64,000 nucleotides of DNA from Chitinophaga sp. CB10 (GTDB lineage Bacteria; Bacteroidota; Bacteroidia; Chitinophagales; Chitinophagaceae), in NCBI GenBank assembly GCA_001870995.2, contig MLAV02000009.1, forward strand, positions 124,001 to 188,000, given 5' to 3'. The translations under genes and the position numbers were made by a program. Under the pieces are notes generated by a model, which was given only the letters and a program-made list of their open reading frames with translations, had not been told where the DNA came from and did no database searches. This document shows, in pieces, positions 52,573-61,135 of this stretch (the stretch's first letter is position 1; each line of letters starts with the position of its first letter).

Positions 52573-52601
52573 AAAGGGCGCGTCTGGCGGACGCACCCTT
52601 T
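52573..52601 (-). terminator. Terminator after the arginine decarboxylase gene
   Basis: A 12 bp stem with one mismatch (AAAGGGCGCGTC / GACGCACCCTTT), followed by T residues on the minus strand. Confidence 0.75.
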
Positions 52602-52625
52602 GTAAAGGATTACTAACCCATTATT

Positions 52626-54026
52626 TTAATAACCCAAAATCTTTAACATGCTTTGAGCGGACTGTTCTTTTGCGTACAGCCAGTCTTTAAGCTGCCCGTT
52701 CTTGTCGTACCCGACAATCACGTGTTTAGGCGAAGGGATCAGGCAGTGCTTGATACCTCCGTAGCCGCTCAGCTGATCCTGGTAAGCACCGGTATGGAAG
52801 AACCCGATGTACAGCGGTTCGCTGTTATTACCCTGCTTAGGCAGGAACACGGCATTTATATGCTCTTCAGATGTATAAAAGTCGTAACCATCACAGGTGA
52901 TACCGCCCAGGTGTACTTCCTGGTATTCCTGTTCCCACTTGTTGATGGGCAGCATCAGGAACTTCTCACCTATCCCCCAGGTATCCGGCAAGGTGGTAAT
53001 GAACGAGCTGTCGATCATATACCAGATCTCACGGTCGTTCTGGATCTTTTCACCCACCACGCTGTAAATAACAGCGCCGCTTTCGCCTACTGTGAAAGAA
53101 CCGAATTCGGTGTAGATATGAGGTACCGGCACCTTGTTCTTCTTACACATGTTTTTGATCTGCGCTACAATTTCATTCACGATGTAGTTGTAGTCATAAT
53201 CAAAACCCAGGGAGTGTTTGATCGGGAACCCGCCGCCAATGTTGATACTGTCCAGTTCAGGGCAGATCTTTTTCAGCTGGCAGTAAAGGTTCAGGGACCT
53301 GTTGAACTGGCTCCAGTAATAGATGTCGTCCTTAATCCCTTTATTCATAAAGAAGTGGAGCATTTTCAGCTCAAACTTCGCATTACCTTTCAGTTTGTCC
53401 ACATAAAACTCCAGGATATCGCGGGAGCGGATACCTAGCCTGGACGTATAGAAGTCAAAGGTAGGTTCTTCCTCTGCGGCTATACGGAGGCCGAGTTTTA
53501 CTTTTTCCTTGGTGCGCACCAGTTTCTGATACTCTTCCAGCTCCTCTTTGTTATCCAGCACCGGGATCACATTCCTGAATCCGGTGTTGATCAGCTTGGA
53601 GATCGCGCGGGTGTAAGGTTTGGTTTTGAAACCATTACAGATTACAAAGGTATCTTTCGTAATCTTTTTGCGTTCATACAGCTTATTGATAATATCAATA
53701 TCGTATGCGGATGAAGTTTCGATATGGATGCCATGTTTCAGCGTTTCTTCCATAATGAAAGAAAAGTGCGAACTTTTCGTACAGTAGCAGTAATAATAAT
53801 CCGCCCCGTACCTGTTCTTTTTGATGGCATCGTTAAACATTTTCTTCGCTTTATTTATCTGCATCCCGATTTTGGGCAGATACGTAAGCTTGAATGGTGT
53901 ACCGTACTTGTCGATCAACGCCTTAATATCCAAACCATTGAATTGGAGGTAGTTATCTGATACCTCGAAGCCCTCCTGAGGGAATTCAAAAGTTTGTTTA
54001 ACGAGGTCTGTGTAGGTGCTATTCAT
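52626..54026 (-). CDS. speA: Fold-III PLP-dependent decarboxylase, probable biosynthetic arginine decarboxylase
   Basis: A 466-residue alanine-racemase-fold decarboxylase, probably making agmatine from arginine for polyamine synthesis. The PLP lysine lies in YYCYCTKSSHF (about residue 83), GGGFP binds the phosphate, CDGYD and YQDQLSGYGG lie at the active site of the partner subunit, and TEFGSF stands at the position of the usual EPGR. It resembles the Bacteroidota enzymes annotated as arginine decarboxylase, but other basic amino acids remain possible. Its -7 match is at 54156-54163 on the minus strand. Confidence 0.85.
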   Translation of the reverse strand: MNSTYTDLVKQTFEFPQEGFEVSDNYLQFNGLDIKALIDKYGTPFKLTYLPKIGMQINKAKKMFNDAIKKNRYGADYYYCYCTKSSHFSFIMEETLKHGIHIETSSAYDIDIINKLYERKKITKDTFVICNGFKTKPYTRAISKLINTGFRNVIPVLDNKEELEEYQKLVRTKEKVKLGLRIAAEEEPTFDFYTSRLGIRSRDILEFYVDKLKGNAKFELKMLHFFMNKGIKDDIYYWSQFNRSLNLYCQLKKICPELDSINIGGGFPIKHSLGFDYDYNYIVNEIVAQIKNMCKKNKVPVPHIYTEFGSFTVGESGAVIYSVVGEKIQNDREIWYMIDSSFITTLPDTWGIGEKFLMLPINKWEQEYQEVHLGGITCDGYDFYTSEEHINAVFLPKQGNNSEPLYIGFFHTGAYQDQLSGYGGIKHCLIPSPKHVIVGYDKNGQLKDWLYAKEQSAQSMLKILGY

Positions 54027-54271
54027 TTAATGCTGAGAATGAATTTTAGGAATTAGTAATAAAATTTAAACTTCAGGATAAATGCTCCTTTCCCCTCGCT
54101 GGAAAACTCCTGGTTTACACACCTACGTCAGTTCGAACCCCAGCAAAATTGGTTGCAAAGCTAAATATTTTGTCGATTGCTCCACTAATTTTTTTCTCAA
54201 ATCAGATAGGTGCAAACTGCAAATATACAAACTATTATGAACCAGGAATTTAAATAATAATGATTAATATT

Positions 54272-54901
54272 TTATTTAGCGCTCCGGAGGACTTCCAAAG
54301 CCTGTTTTCCTTCGCAGAAAAGCAGGTCAAGAATACTCATGCCCGGCAGGAAGCCGGTGCGGTCCTCGAAAACCTGGGCGTATTGAATACCAGGGAACTG
54401 TACCTTTCCCGGCTGCAGCTGGTCCCGCATATCCGTCACGCCGGCAACCTCCTTCTGATAACCATCCGTGAATGATATTGTTTGCTGCAGCGCCAGTTTG
54501 TTTTGCACCCACTCCAGGCAGGCCAGGTTCCAGTCCAGCAGGTAGTCGAACTTCCTTTCGTACAATGCTTCCAGCTCCGGCTCGTAATATTCGAACCAAG
54601 GTGAGCGGCGGTAGGCGGACACGAGCGTTTTCCAGTGCAATGACTGCCAGCGTTCCTCGTTGCTGATCCGCACATCCTTCATCACCGTCCGCTGGTTCTT
54701 GCCTTTGGTCAGCGGTACGCTCAGGATCATTTTGCCGTTTGGCCCCGCGAGGTAACAACGGTTACGGTAACTTACCTTCTGGTAGTGTTCATATTTTTCC
54801 AGTAATAATATATCGTACTCAATTGAAGTTTTATAGAAATCAACTGATGGAAAGTACTGGGATTCAATCAACAAAGTTGAATTATTTTCACTCACTGACA
54901 T
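54272..54901 (-). CDS. WbqC-family protein
   Basis: A 209-residue cytoplasmic protein of the WbqC-like family (ESQYFPSVDFYKTSIEYDILLLEKYEHYQKVSYRNR at the start, then LSVPLTKGKNQRTVMKDVRISNEERWQSLHWKTL). The family is linked to O-antigen or amino-sugar biosynthesis, but the reaction is not established. It has no clear operon partner, because the gap to the decarboxylase gene is 245 bp. Confidence 0.9.
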   Translation of the reverse strand: MSVSENNSTLLIESQYFPSVDFYKTSIEYDILLLEKYEHYQKVSYRNRCYLAGPNGKMILSVPLTKGKNQRTVMKDVRISNEERWQSLHWKTLVSAYRRSPWFEYYEPELEALYERKFDYLLDWNLACLEWVQNKLALQQTISFTDGYQKEVAGVTDMRDQLQPGKVQFPGIQYAQVFEDRTGFLPGMSILDLLFCEGKQALEVLRSAK

Positions 54902-55308
54902 ATTGTCAAATTTTCAATTGCTAAGGTCCGGAATTAGCCCCCGGCGGCCCTGAAATGCTTAAAGTTTTACGCTTAATAATTTACTTTAAGTAAATGACTA
55001 ACAATTCATAGAAAATAAATAAATATGCTAATGGTGTTAGTATTTTACTTAAAGCCCAGCCTGCCTGGAAAAATGCAAAAATACTAAAGAAATTAGTCGC
55101 TTACGAATTGATTTTTAGCGAACTGTGGAGGAATTTCAAAGATAGCGGATTTTTCTAAAAACAGGAGTTTTTTATATAAATCTTAAATTTTAAGCGAAGA
55201 GCGTCCGCTACCTCCTACCGTTAATTGTTTCCTAAATTGACCACTCGCTTTTGAGATATTTTTCTTTTGATGTAGGTTTGGTAAAATTTTTAGTCAGCCT
55301 GTAAAAGC
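54902..55308. other. A/T-rich intergenic region
   Basis: 407 bp without a gene. It contains the promoter of the LEA14-like gene at its right end. No RNA or repeat structure was recognised. Confidence 0.6.
55250..55280 (+). promoter_or_regulatory. Promoter for the LEA14-like lipoprotein
   Basis: TTTG (55250-55253), a 19 bp spacer and TAGGTTTG (55273-55280) match the consensus exactly, 28 bp before the ATG. Confidence 0.75.
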
Positions 55309-55764
55309 ATGAAATACATCCGTCTTATAGTAGTAGTATTGATCACCTGGGGTATCTTTTCTTCCTGCGAAAAAAATAAGGATTTACAGTTCGTCAGGGT
55401 AGCCGGGTTTACTTTGGGTGAGCTCGGTATGTCCAAAAGCATCGTTAACCTGACGCTGGCTTATTACAATCCGAATAATTACCGCCTCCAACTCAAGGAC
55501 GCCGATTTTGATTTGTTTATCGACGATACCGAGGTCGGCCATTCCGTACAGGATACCATCATCAACATCCCGGCAAGGGATACTTTTTATTTCCCGGTAA
55601 AACTGGAGGTGAACATGGGTAACGTTTTCAAAAATGCGTTCAGCGCATTCAGCAATAAGGAAGTAACAATCAAGGCTACCGGTAAATGCAAAGTAGGGAA
55701 AGGCGGGGTTTATCTGCCGTTTCCGATAAAATGCGAAACGAAACAGGCGCTGAATTTCTTTTAA
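55309..55764 (+). CDS. LEA type 2 (LEA14-like) lipoprotein
   Basis: A 151-residue lipoprotein (lipobox IFSSC, Cys20) with a water-stress and hypersensitive-response (WHy/LEA14) beta-sandwich. Typical segments are LTLAYYNPNNYRLQLKDADFDLFIDDTEVG and DTFYFPVKLEV. The function in bacteria is unclear; protection of the envelope under stress is a guess. It is monocistronic. Confidence 0.9.
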   Translation: MKYIRLIVVVLITWGIFSSCEKNKDLQFVRVAGFTLGELGMSKSIVNLTLAYYNPNNYRLQLKDADFDLFIDDTEVGHSVQDTIINIPARDTFYFPVKLEVNMGNVFKNAFSAFSNKEVTIKATGKCKVGKGGVYLPFPIKCETKQALNFF

Positions 55765-55790
55765 GGATAGTCATTACTGCAGTGGATATT

Positions 55791-55820
55791 AAAAAAGCCA
55801 GTCGGACCGACTGGCTTTTT
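55791..55820. terminator. Bidirectional terminator between the LEA and HMA genes
   Basis: A 7 bp GC-rich core stem (GCCAGTC / GACTGGC) flanked by A and T runs, in a convergent gap. Confidence 0.8.
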
Positions 55821-55828
55821 CTATGCAA

Positions 55829-56212
55829 TTAATGTTTTTTATCGGGCATCCCGCCACCGTCTTCCGGCTTTTTGCAGCAGAGCGGCAGGCGCTTGTAAGA
55901 CTCTTCGTTCGCGGCCACATTATCGGCATCATAACCGCAGTTTGCAATGGCAGTTTTGATGTTCTCTACGTTGGTACGGTCTGTCCAGAACTTCACGGTG
56001 GTTACGTGCTTTTTGAAATCCACCTTGGAGGTTTCCACCCCTTCTTCCCTTGACAGGTACTTTTCAATACGGTTCTTGCAGGATTCGCATTGCACCGTTG
56101 GCGTAGCTATTTTAACGGTTGCCAGTGTTTTCTGTTTCTGCTGGGCGGACGCCATGCCAAAAGTGGCGAGCATCAATACCAGCACTAATTTCAAAGTACG
56201 CATAGTTTTCAT
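55829..56212 (-). CDS. Exported heavy-metal-associated (HMA) domain protein
   Basis: A 127-residue exported protein. The signal peptide (cut near ASAQ, residue 24) is followed by an HMA ferredoxin-like domain with the metal loop VQCESCKNRIEKYL (CxxC) and then a Cys/His tail (LPLCCKKPEDGGGMPDKKH) that could bind more metal. It is likely a periplasmic copper or other soft-metal carrier. It ends at a shared terminator. Confidence 0.88.
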   Translation of the reverse strand: MKTMRTLKLVLVLMLATFGMASAQQKQKTLATVKIATPTVQCESCKNRIEKYLSREEGVETSKVDFKKHVTTVKFWTDRTNVENIKTAIANCGYDADNVAANEESYKRLPLCCKKPEDGGGMPDKKH

Positions 56213-56251
56213 TTTACGCTATGAATATACTAAAAATTCACTATACATCAA

Positions 56252-56887
56252 CTATTTACCCCAGGTATCAGGAGCGGTTCTCCAGGCCTGCAGCGTAGCG
56301 ATATCGTCCGCGCTTACGATGCCTTTTTCCTCCGCGAGGGCGATCATCGCATTGTAGTTGCTCAGGGAGTGGAAAGGAACGCCGGCAGCTTCGAATGCTT
56401 TCACCGCCACGTCGAACCCGTAGTTGAAAATGGAAACCATCCCGATCACTTCCCCGCCGGCGGCACGGATAGCCTGTACGGCTTCCAGGCTGCTCTTGCC
56501 GGTAGAAATCAGGTCCTCCACGACTACCACCTGCTGCCCTGGCTGCAGTACTCCTTCAATCTGGTTGCCCATGCCATGCTCTTTTGGCTTGGAACGCACA
56601 TAAATGAACGGCAGTTTCAGCTGATCGGCCACCAGCGCGCCATGCGGAATACCCGCAGTAGCCACGCCCGCAATTACGGCCGCATCCGGAAATGTTTCGA
56701 ATACCACGTTGCACAACTCGGATTTAATATAGTCGCGCACGTAAGGATAAGAAAGGATCTTCCTGTTATCGCAATAGATAGGAGATTTCCAGCCGGAAGC
56801 CCAGGTAAAAGGCTGCGCCGGACTCAACTTTACTGCCTGCACCTGCAGCAGTTTTTCTGCAACTTGTTTTTCGCTTATTTTAGTCAT
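56252..56887 (-). CDS. pyrE: Orotate phosphoribosyltransferase
   Basis: A 211-residue pyrimidine-synthesis enzyme that joins orotate and PRPP to give OMP. The PRPP motif VVVVEDLISTGKSSLEAVQ is complete, and the flexible catalytic loop YVRSKPKEHGMGNQIEG is present. A -7 match (TAATTTTG on the minus strand, 56896-56903) lies 8 bp before the ATG, implying a near-leaderless transcript. It is divergent from the Nudix gene. Confidence 0.97.
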   Translation of the reverse strand: MTKISEKQVAEKLLQVQAVKLSPAQPFTWASGWKSPIYCDNRKILSYPYVRDYIKSELCNVVFETFPDAAVIAGVATAGIPHGALVADQLKLPFIYVRSKPKEHGMGNQIEGVLQPGQQVVVVEDLISTGKSSLEAVQAIRAAGGEVIGMVSIFNYGFDVAVKAFEAAGVPFHSLSNYNAMIALAEEKGIVSADDIATLQAWRTAPDTWGK

Positions 56888-56961
56888 ACAAGCGCCAAAA
56901 TTATTGATTTAATTTCTAATTATTTCCACCTTGGAATGTCTGCCGAATAATTCATCCGTAT

Positions 56962-56969
56962 TACTTTTG
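56962..56969 (+). promoter_or_regulatory. -7 element (TACTTTTG) for the Nudix gene, very close to the start codon
   Basis: An exact TAnnTTTG match with only 5 bp before the ATG at 56975, suggesting a leaderless transcript. No clear -33 element. Confidence 0.35.
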
Positions 56970-56974
56970 CAATC

Positions 56975-57625
56975 ATGACCACAAACACCACCATATATCT
57001 GAACGAACGCCCGCTCCTGCTTTGTGCGGACCGTGCATCCATTCCGGCCGGCTATGAAGACGCCGCCGTGTACGAAGACCCCAACACCGAAACCATCGAC
57101 CAGGTGCTGGTGCAACTGGAAGAAGGCGAACGCCAGGCAGCCGTATTTATCCGGGAAGACGTGAAGCAGCTCCTCAAAAAAGTTTCCCTGCACTTTACCG
57201 TACTGGTAGCCGCAGGCGGACTGGTAACCAACGAGGAAAAAGAAGTGCTGATGATGTTCCGCAGGGGCAAATGGGACCTGCCCAAAGGCAAACAGGACCC
57301 GGGGGAAGACCTGGAAACCTGCGCCCTCCGCGAAGTGGCGGAAGAAACCGGCCTGCATAACATACAACTCACGGGTAAGATCACGGAAACCTTCCACTAT
57401 TACCCCATGAAGAATAAAAAGGTATTGAAACATACGCACTGGTACCGTATGGAATTCACCGGCACGGAGCTCACCGTACCGCAAATCGAAGAGGACATCC
57501 TGGACATCCAGTGGGTGAAACCGCACAACGTCGGCAAATACCTGCAGTTCTCCTACGAAAACATCCGCGAGGTGTTCAAGGCGGCGAACATGCTGACCAA
57601 AGGAGAACCGGGCTATATCCTGTAA
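56975..57625 (+). CDS. Nudix hydrolase with an N-terminal extension
   Basis: A 216-residue enzyme. The Nudix box is complete (GKQDPGEDLETCALREVAEETGL, about residues 108-130), with the Glu residues that bind Mg2+. About 65 residues before the Nudix fold form a separate small domain of unknown type. The substrate is a nucleoside diphosphate derivative that cannot be told from sequence. It is divergent from pyrE. Confidence 0.92.
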   Translation: MTTNTTIYLNERPLLLCADRASIPAGYEDAAVYEDPNTETIDQVLVQLEEGERQAAVFIREDVKQLLKKVSLHFTVLVAAGGLVTNEEKEVLMMFRRGKWDLPKGKQDPGEDLETCALREVAEETGLHNIQLTGKITETFHYYPMKNKKVLKHTHWYRMEFTGTELTVPQIEEDILDIQWVKPHNVGKYLQFSYENIREVFKAANMLTKGEPGYIL

Positions 57626-57646
57626 CTCGCCGCAGCGAAGGCCGGA

Positions 57647-58645
57647 TCACTGCCGGCCTTCCGCCAGGAACGCTTTTTTATAGGCCGCTACCGGCTCGTC
57701 AAAATACCGGGCGTTGTCCACCAGGTGGAACAGCGCCTGCTCGTTATTATAATCCAGCCTAATCAGGTCGCGAATGGCCGCTTTCTTATCCGCCGCCCTG
57801 TTGTAGTAGCTTTCGCAGATGGCATAGCCCATGTAATAGCCGAGGTCCCGCATCCCGAAGGGGTTGGCGCTGTTGCTATACAACCAGTAGCCGGTATTGG
57901 GCGAAAACATCTGTTTTACAAAGGCGGCTTTCAGCGCGCTGTCATTGGCCTTGCCATATGCGATCGGCGGGTTGGGAGAAGCGGTCCGTAAAGCCTTTTC
58001 CGCCACAAACTCCGCTACGCCTTCCAGCACGCATTGCGCCAGCAGGTTATCCCCGATGGTAGTTTTTTGCTGGGTATGCACATATTCATGCACATTCAGG
58101 AAAACCAGCTGCTGTACCGGGTTTTGGCTGAAGTAAGCCTTCAGGTGGCGGAACATGGCGGGGAATTCGTCCGTGGGGGTTTTATCATCCGCGAGGGACA
58201 GCTCACTGCCGATCAGGACTTTTTGCTCCAGCGTAGTGCCGTTGGAGCGCATGGCGCCCACGGTAAAATAGATATGCGCCGGCTTCATTGCCGGGTAGAG
58301 CTTTCGCAGCGCGGCAATGCCGGTGTTGATATCCGCCGCGTAGGTATTCACCCGCTGCATGTTGGGCCGGATGGCCGCCCAGAAACGGGGATAATTGTCG
58401 ATCGCCCGGATATAATCCGCTGCCGTGTAGTTCCTTACCTGTCGCAATGCCTTGAAACCTTCCCCGGCCTTATCGAAATACATGGATTGGATCAACTCCA
58501 CCTTCCTGGCGCTGTCCGCAGTAGCGGTTACAGCATCATAAGCTTTCCAGAAAAGCGGGATATCGGTAGTACTTACCAGGGCGTCCTGCGCCAGCAGCGG
58601 GCCGGCCGGCAGTAGCCAAATCAGCAGAGGGATAAGATAACGCAC
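57647..58645 (-). CDS. Exported HExxH-type putative zinc peptidase
   Basis: A 332-residue protein from the GTG at 58645, where a signal peptide (VRYLIPLLIWLLPAGPLLAQ) begins. A longer frame from 58711 would overlap the upstream thioesterase gene. A zinc-peptidase motif HEYVH is followed 23 residues later by an EGVAEF segment that could supply the third ligand, as in gluzincins. The rest is alpha-helical with no recognised domain. It is likely periplasmic, and no substrate is evident. It starts 24 bp after the thioesterase gene, so it may be co-transcribed with it. Confidence 0.6.
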   Translation of the reverse strand: MRYLIPLLIWLLPAGPLLAQDALVSTTDIPLFWKAYDAVTATADSARKVELIQSMYFDKAGEGFKALRQVRNYTAADYIRAIDNYPRFWAAIRPNMQRVNTYAADINTGIAALRKLYPAMKPAHIYFTVGAMRSNGTTLEQKVLIGSELSLADDKTPTDEFPAMFRHLKAYFSQNPVQQLVFLNVHEYVHTQQKTTIGDNLLAQCVLEGVAEFVAEKALRTASPNPPIAYGKANDSALKAAFVKQMFSPNTGYWLYSNSANPFGMRDLGYYMGYAICESYYNRAADKKAAIRDLIRLDYNNEQALFHLVDNARYFDEPVAAYKKAFLAEGRQ

Positions 58646-58668
58646 AGTAATACAGGATTTAAAAGAGA

Positions 58669-59100
58669 TTATCGTTTTGCAAGAATGGAAACCGTGAGGC
58701 GGCTCACGCAAACGAGGCGGTGCTGATCGTCCGTAATACGGATATCCCAGACATGGCTGGAAGCCCCGATGTGCAAGGGTTTGGCGGTAGCGTGCACATA
58801 CCCGCTACGCACGCCCCGGATATGGTTGGCGTTGATCTCCATGCCTACGCAAATGGATTTTTCCGGGTCAATGATCAGCCCGGAGCCCACACTGCCGATA
58901 GTTTCCGCCAGCGCTGCGGAAGCGCCGCCATGCAGTAACCCGTAGGGCTGTACGGTCCGCTGATCTACCGGCATCATCATCTTCAGGTAGTCGGGACCTA
59001 TTTCCGTAAACTCCATGCCCAAACAGGCCGCCATAGTGCCGGCGCCCATTTCGTTTAGCTGATCCAGTGATACATTCAGGGAATGCCAGATGGCTTTCAT
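58669..59100 (-). CDS. PaaI-type hotdog-fold thioesterase
   Basis: A 143-residue hotdog thioesterase, like the YdiI/MenI and PaaI groups that hydrolyse acyl-CoA. The active-site segment LLHGGASAALAETIGSVGS is complete, with the catalytic acid in AET. The acyl substrate is unknown. It is 11 bp after coaD, so it belongs to the leftward series starting from DUF3822. Confidence 0.92.
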   Translation of the reverse strand: MKAIWHSLNVSLDQLNEMGAGTMAACLGMEFTEIGPDYLKMMMPVDQRTVQPYGLLHGGASAALAETIGSVGSGLIIDPEKSICVGMEINANHIRGVRSGYVHATAKPLHIGASSHVWDIRITDDQHRLVCVSRLTVSILAKR

Positions 59101-59111
59101 ATATAAGCAAT

Positions 59112-59588
59112 TTATTTTTTCAGTCGATTCATACCTTCCAATGCAGCCGGGGGCACAAAAGCGTTCACTTCGCCGCCGTGGCGGTAGATATCCCGCACCA
59201 GCGTAGAAGCGATGCTGGCATACATGGGAGAGCAGGTAAGGAAAAACGTTTCAACGGACGGGTCTATAGTCCGGTTCACGTCGGCAATGGCCTTCTCATA
59301 CTCGAAATCGCCGACTCCACGTATGCCCCGCAGAATAAAGCGGGCTTTAATCTTTCTACAAAAATCTATTGTAAGTCCTGTATAAGAAGCCACTTCCACT
59401 CTCGGGTCATTTTTATAATGCTCCGTGATCCACTGCATCCTTTCTTCCAGCGGAAACATAGGCTGCTTGTTGCTGTTGTAGCCGATGCCGATCACCAGTT
59501 TATCGAAGAGGTCCAGGGCACGGTCAATCACATCGGTATGGCCGTAGGTAATCGGATCAAAAGTGCCGGGAAAAAGACAAATCTTCAT
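59112..59588 (-). CDS. coaD: Phosphopantetheine adenylyltransferase
   Basis: A 158-residue coenzyme A pathway enzyme that makes dephospho-CoA. The nucleotidyltransferase motif GTFDPITYGHTDVIDRA (residues 8-24, TxGH) and the ISSTxVR-type segment (here IASTLVR) are intact. It is 30 bp after rsmD, a common pairing in bacteria. Confidence 0.97.
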   Translation of the reverse strand: MKICLFPGTFDPITYGHTDVIDRALDLFDKLVIGIGYNSNKQPMFPLEERMQWITEHYKNDPRVEVASYTGLTIDFCRKIKARFILRGIRGVGDFEYEKAIADVNRTIDPSVETFFLTCSPMYASIASTLVRDIYRHGGEVNAFVPPAALEGMNRLKK

Positions 59589-59618
59589 ATGGGTTTTATT
59601 TGTAAAGCTCCGCCCGTA

Positions 59619-60173
59619 CTAGCGTTTCAGCTCTTCCCGGTTAATGAAAATCGAGAAGATGGTGGCGCCGTAATTCCTTTCCGTGCGGTAGTATGAATAT
59701 TTACTGAAGTTATTGTGATTGGTATGTTCGATCACGAGCCAGCCTTCCGGTTTGAGCAGCCCTTTTTCGAAAACCGCCAGGGGCAGCTTATCCAGCGTAT
59801 CCATGGCGTAGGGCGGATCAGCGAAGATAAAGTCGAACTGCTCCGTACACTGCTGCAGGTATTTGAAGACGTCCATTTTCACGACTTTGAGGGTGGTAAT
59901 ATCCAGGCCCCGGGCGGTTTTATTGATATATTCCGCCATGGAGGGATCTTTTTCCACCACGGTCATGTCCGTCGCCCCTCTGCTGGCCAGCTCGTAGCTG
60001 ATGCTGCCGGTGCCGCCAAAGAGGTCGAGCGTTTTTAAAGACGGAATGTCCAGGTTGTTTTCGATGATATTAAATAAGCCGCCTTTGGCAATATCTGTAG
60101 TAGGCCTGGTATTAGGCATTTTTGCCGGTGGCTGAAATCTCCTGCCCCCACTCGCTCCTCCGATTATACGCAT
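59619..60173 (-). CDS. rsmD: 16S rRNA (guanine-966-N2)-methyltransferase
   Basis: A 184-residue SAM-dependent methyltransferase that modifies G966 of 16S rRNA. The N-terminal MRIIGGASGGRRFQPP, the SAM-binding LDLFGGTGSISYELASRGA and the catalytic FADPPY are all in place. It overlaps the DUF3822 gene by 10 bp. Confidence 0.96.
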   Translation of the reverse strand: MRIIGGASGGRRFQPPAKMPNTRPTTDIAKGGLFNIIENNLDIPSLKTLDLFGGTGSISYELASRGATDMTVVEKDPSMAEYINKTARGLDITTLKVVKMDVFKYLQQCTEQFDFIFADPPYAMDTLDKLPLAVFEKGLLKPEGWLVIEHTNHNNFSKYSYYRTERNYGATIFSIFINREELKR

Positions 60174-61039
60174 AATGCTAACGCATACAAATTATGAAAA
60201 TAATAGCCCGGTATTTCCTGCATTTTGCTGATGTAGGAAAATCCCGGTAGTCGCTGCGCCCATTCCAGGTTAGGTATGAATTTATACATTTCCTGGTACA
60301 CGGCGTTGTCCTTCACCAAAGCGCCGGACAGTTTCACTTTTACCTCTTTTTCGTCCAGGCCCAGCAGCCTGAGCGTGCTAACCACGGCGTACACCACATC
60401 GAGTCCGCTCTGGTATTCCGCTTCCTGGTGGATTTGCAGCTGGCCTCCCTTGTAGATGGTGATGGAAACTGCGTTGCGCTGTACCTCTACAAACACGATC
60501 CCTTTAGCGTAATGGAAATCCAGGTCCAGCGGATAGGCCATCAGCAAGGCTGAGCTGGCGTGGATCACCAGGTCGGAAGAGAATTCTTTCCGCAGGAATC
60601 CTACCAGGTCCTTATCCAGGCTATAGACATTGACGAACGGCTGGCCGTTCACCTGGTCCGTGAGGATGGCTTCCTGCACTTTTTCCGGCTGTACCAGGTG
60701 CAGGTAGTCCTTTTTCAGGCTGTTATTGAAATACTGCTGGGGCACCAGTACGCCGCTGCCGGTATCGAAGGCCAGCAGCACGGAACGGAAGGCTGTAAAC
60801 AACAGTTTATCTATCTCAAACACTTCCTCGATCATCTCCAGGTCCGCCAGGGCTATTTTCTGGGGTTGGAAATGGTAGGATTTCAATGCCAGGAATTTTT
60901 TAGCAACAGGCTCATACACCACATAGCTGAAAGTACCGCTGCCTACCAGCACCAGGAGGTGACAGGCAGTAAGATCGGTTTCCAGCAGCGTTTCATCGTC
61001 TACTGTAAATGCAGGATGGATGTTATAGGCCACAGGCAT
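60164..61039 (-). CDS. DUF3822 protein
   Basis: A 291-residue protein of the Bacteroidota DUF3822 family, which has an actin/hexokinase-like fold and no established function. The gene overlaps rsmD, as is usual in this phylum, pointing to a link with rRNA modification or CoA synthesis that is not proven. The sequence has FSYVVYEP near the start and GIVFVEVQRNAVSITIYKGGQLQ in the second lobe. Confidence 0.85.
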   Translation of the reverse strand: MPVAYNIHPAFTVDDETLLETDLTACHLLVLVGSGTFSYVVYEPVAKKFLALKSYHFQPQKIALADLEMIEEVFEIDKLLFTAFRSVLLAFDTGSGVLVPQQYFNNSLKKDYLHLVQPEKVQEAILTDQVNGQPFVNVYSLDKDLVGFLRKEFSSDLVIHASSALLMAYPLDLDFHYAKGIVFVEVQRNAVSITIYKGGQLQIHQEAEYQSGLDVVYAVVSTLRLLGLDEKEVKVKLSGALVKDNAVYQEMYKFIPNLEWAQRLPGFSYISKMQEIPGYYFHNLYALALCV

Positions 61040-61101
61040 ATTATAGAGTTCAAATGAATTACAATAATAAACTTTTTACTTTAATTGCCTTGCAGGAAGT
61101 A

Positions 61102-61109
61102 TATCTTTG
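61102..61109 (+). promoter_or_regulatory. -7 element (TATCTTTG) for the MATE gene
   Basis: An exact TAnnTTTG match 26 bp before the ATG at 61136. It supports this start over the longer frame from 61085. Confidence 0.4.
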
Positions 61110-61135
61110 CCTGCATCAATATCCGAACCCGTACC

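Noticed and set aside
58646..58711. Upstream extension of the exported zinc peptidase
   Set aside because: It overlaps the thioesterase gene by 43 bp and would precede the signal peptide with 22 unrelated residues.
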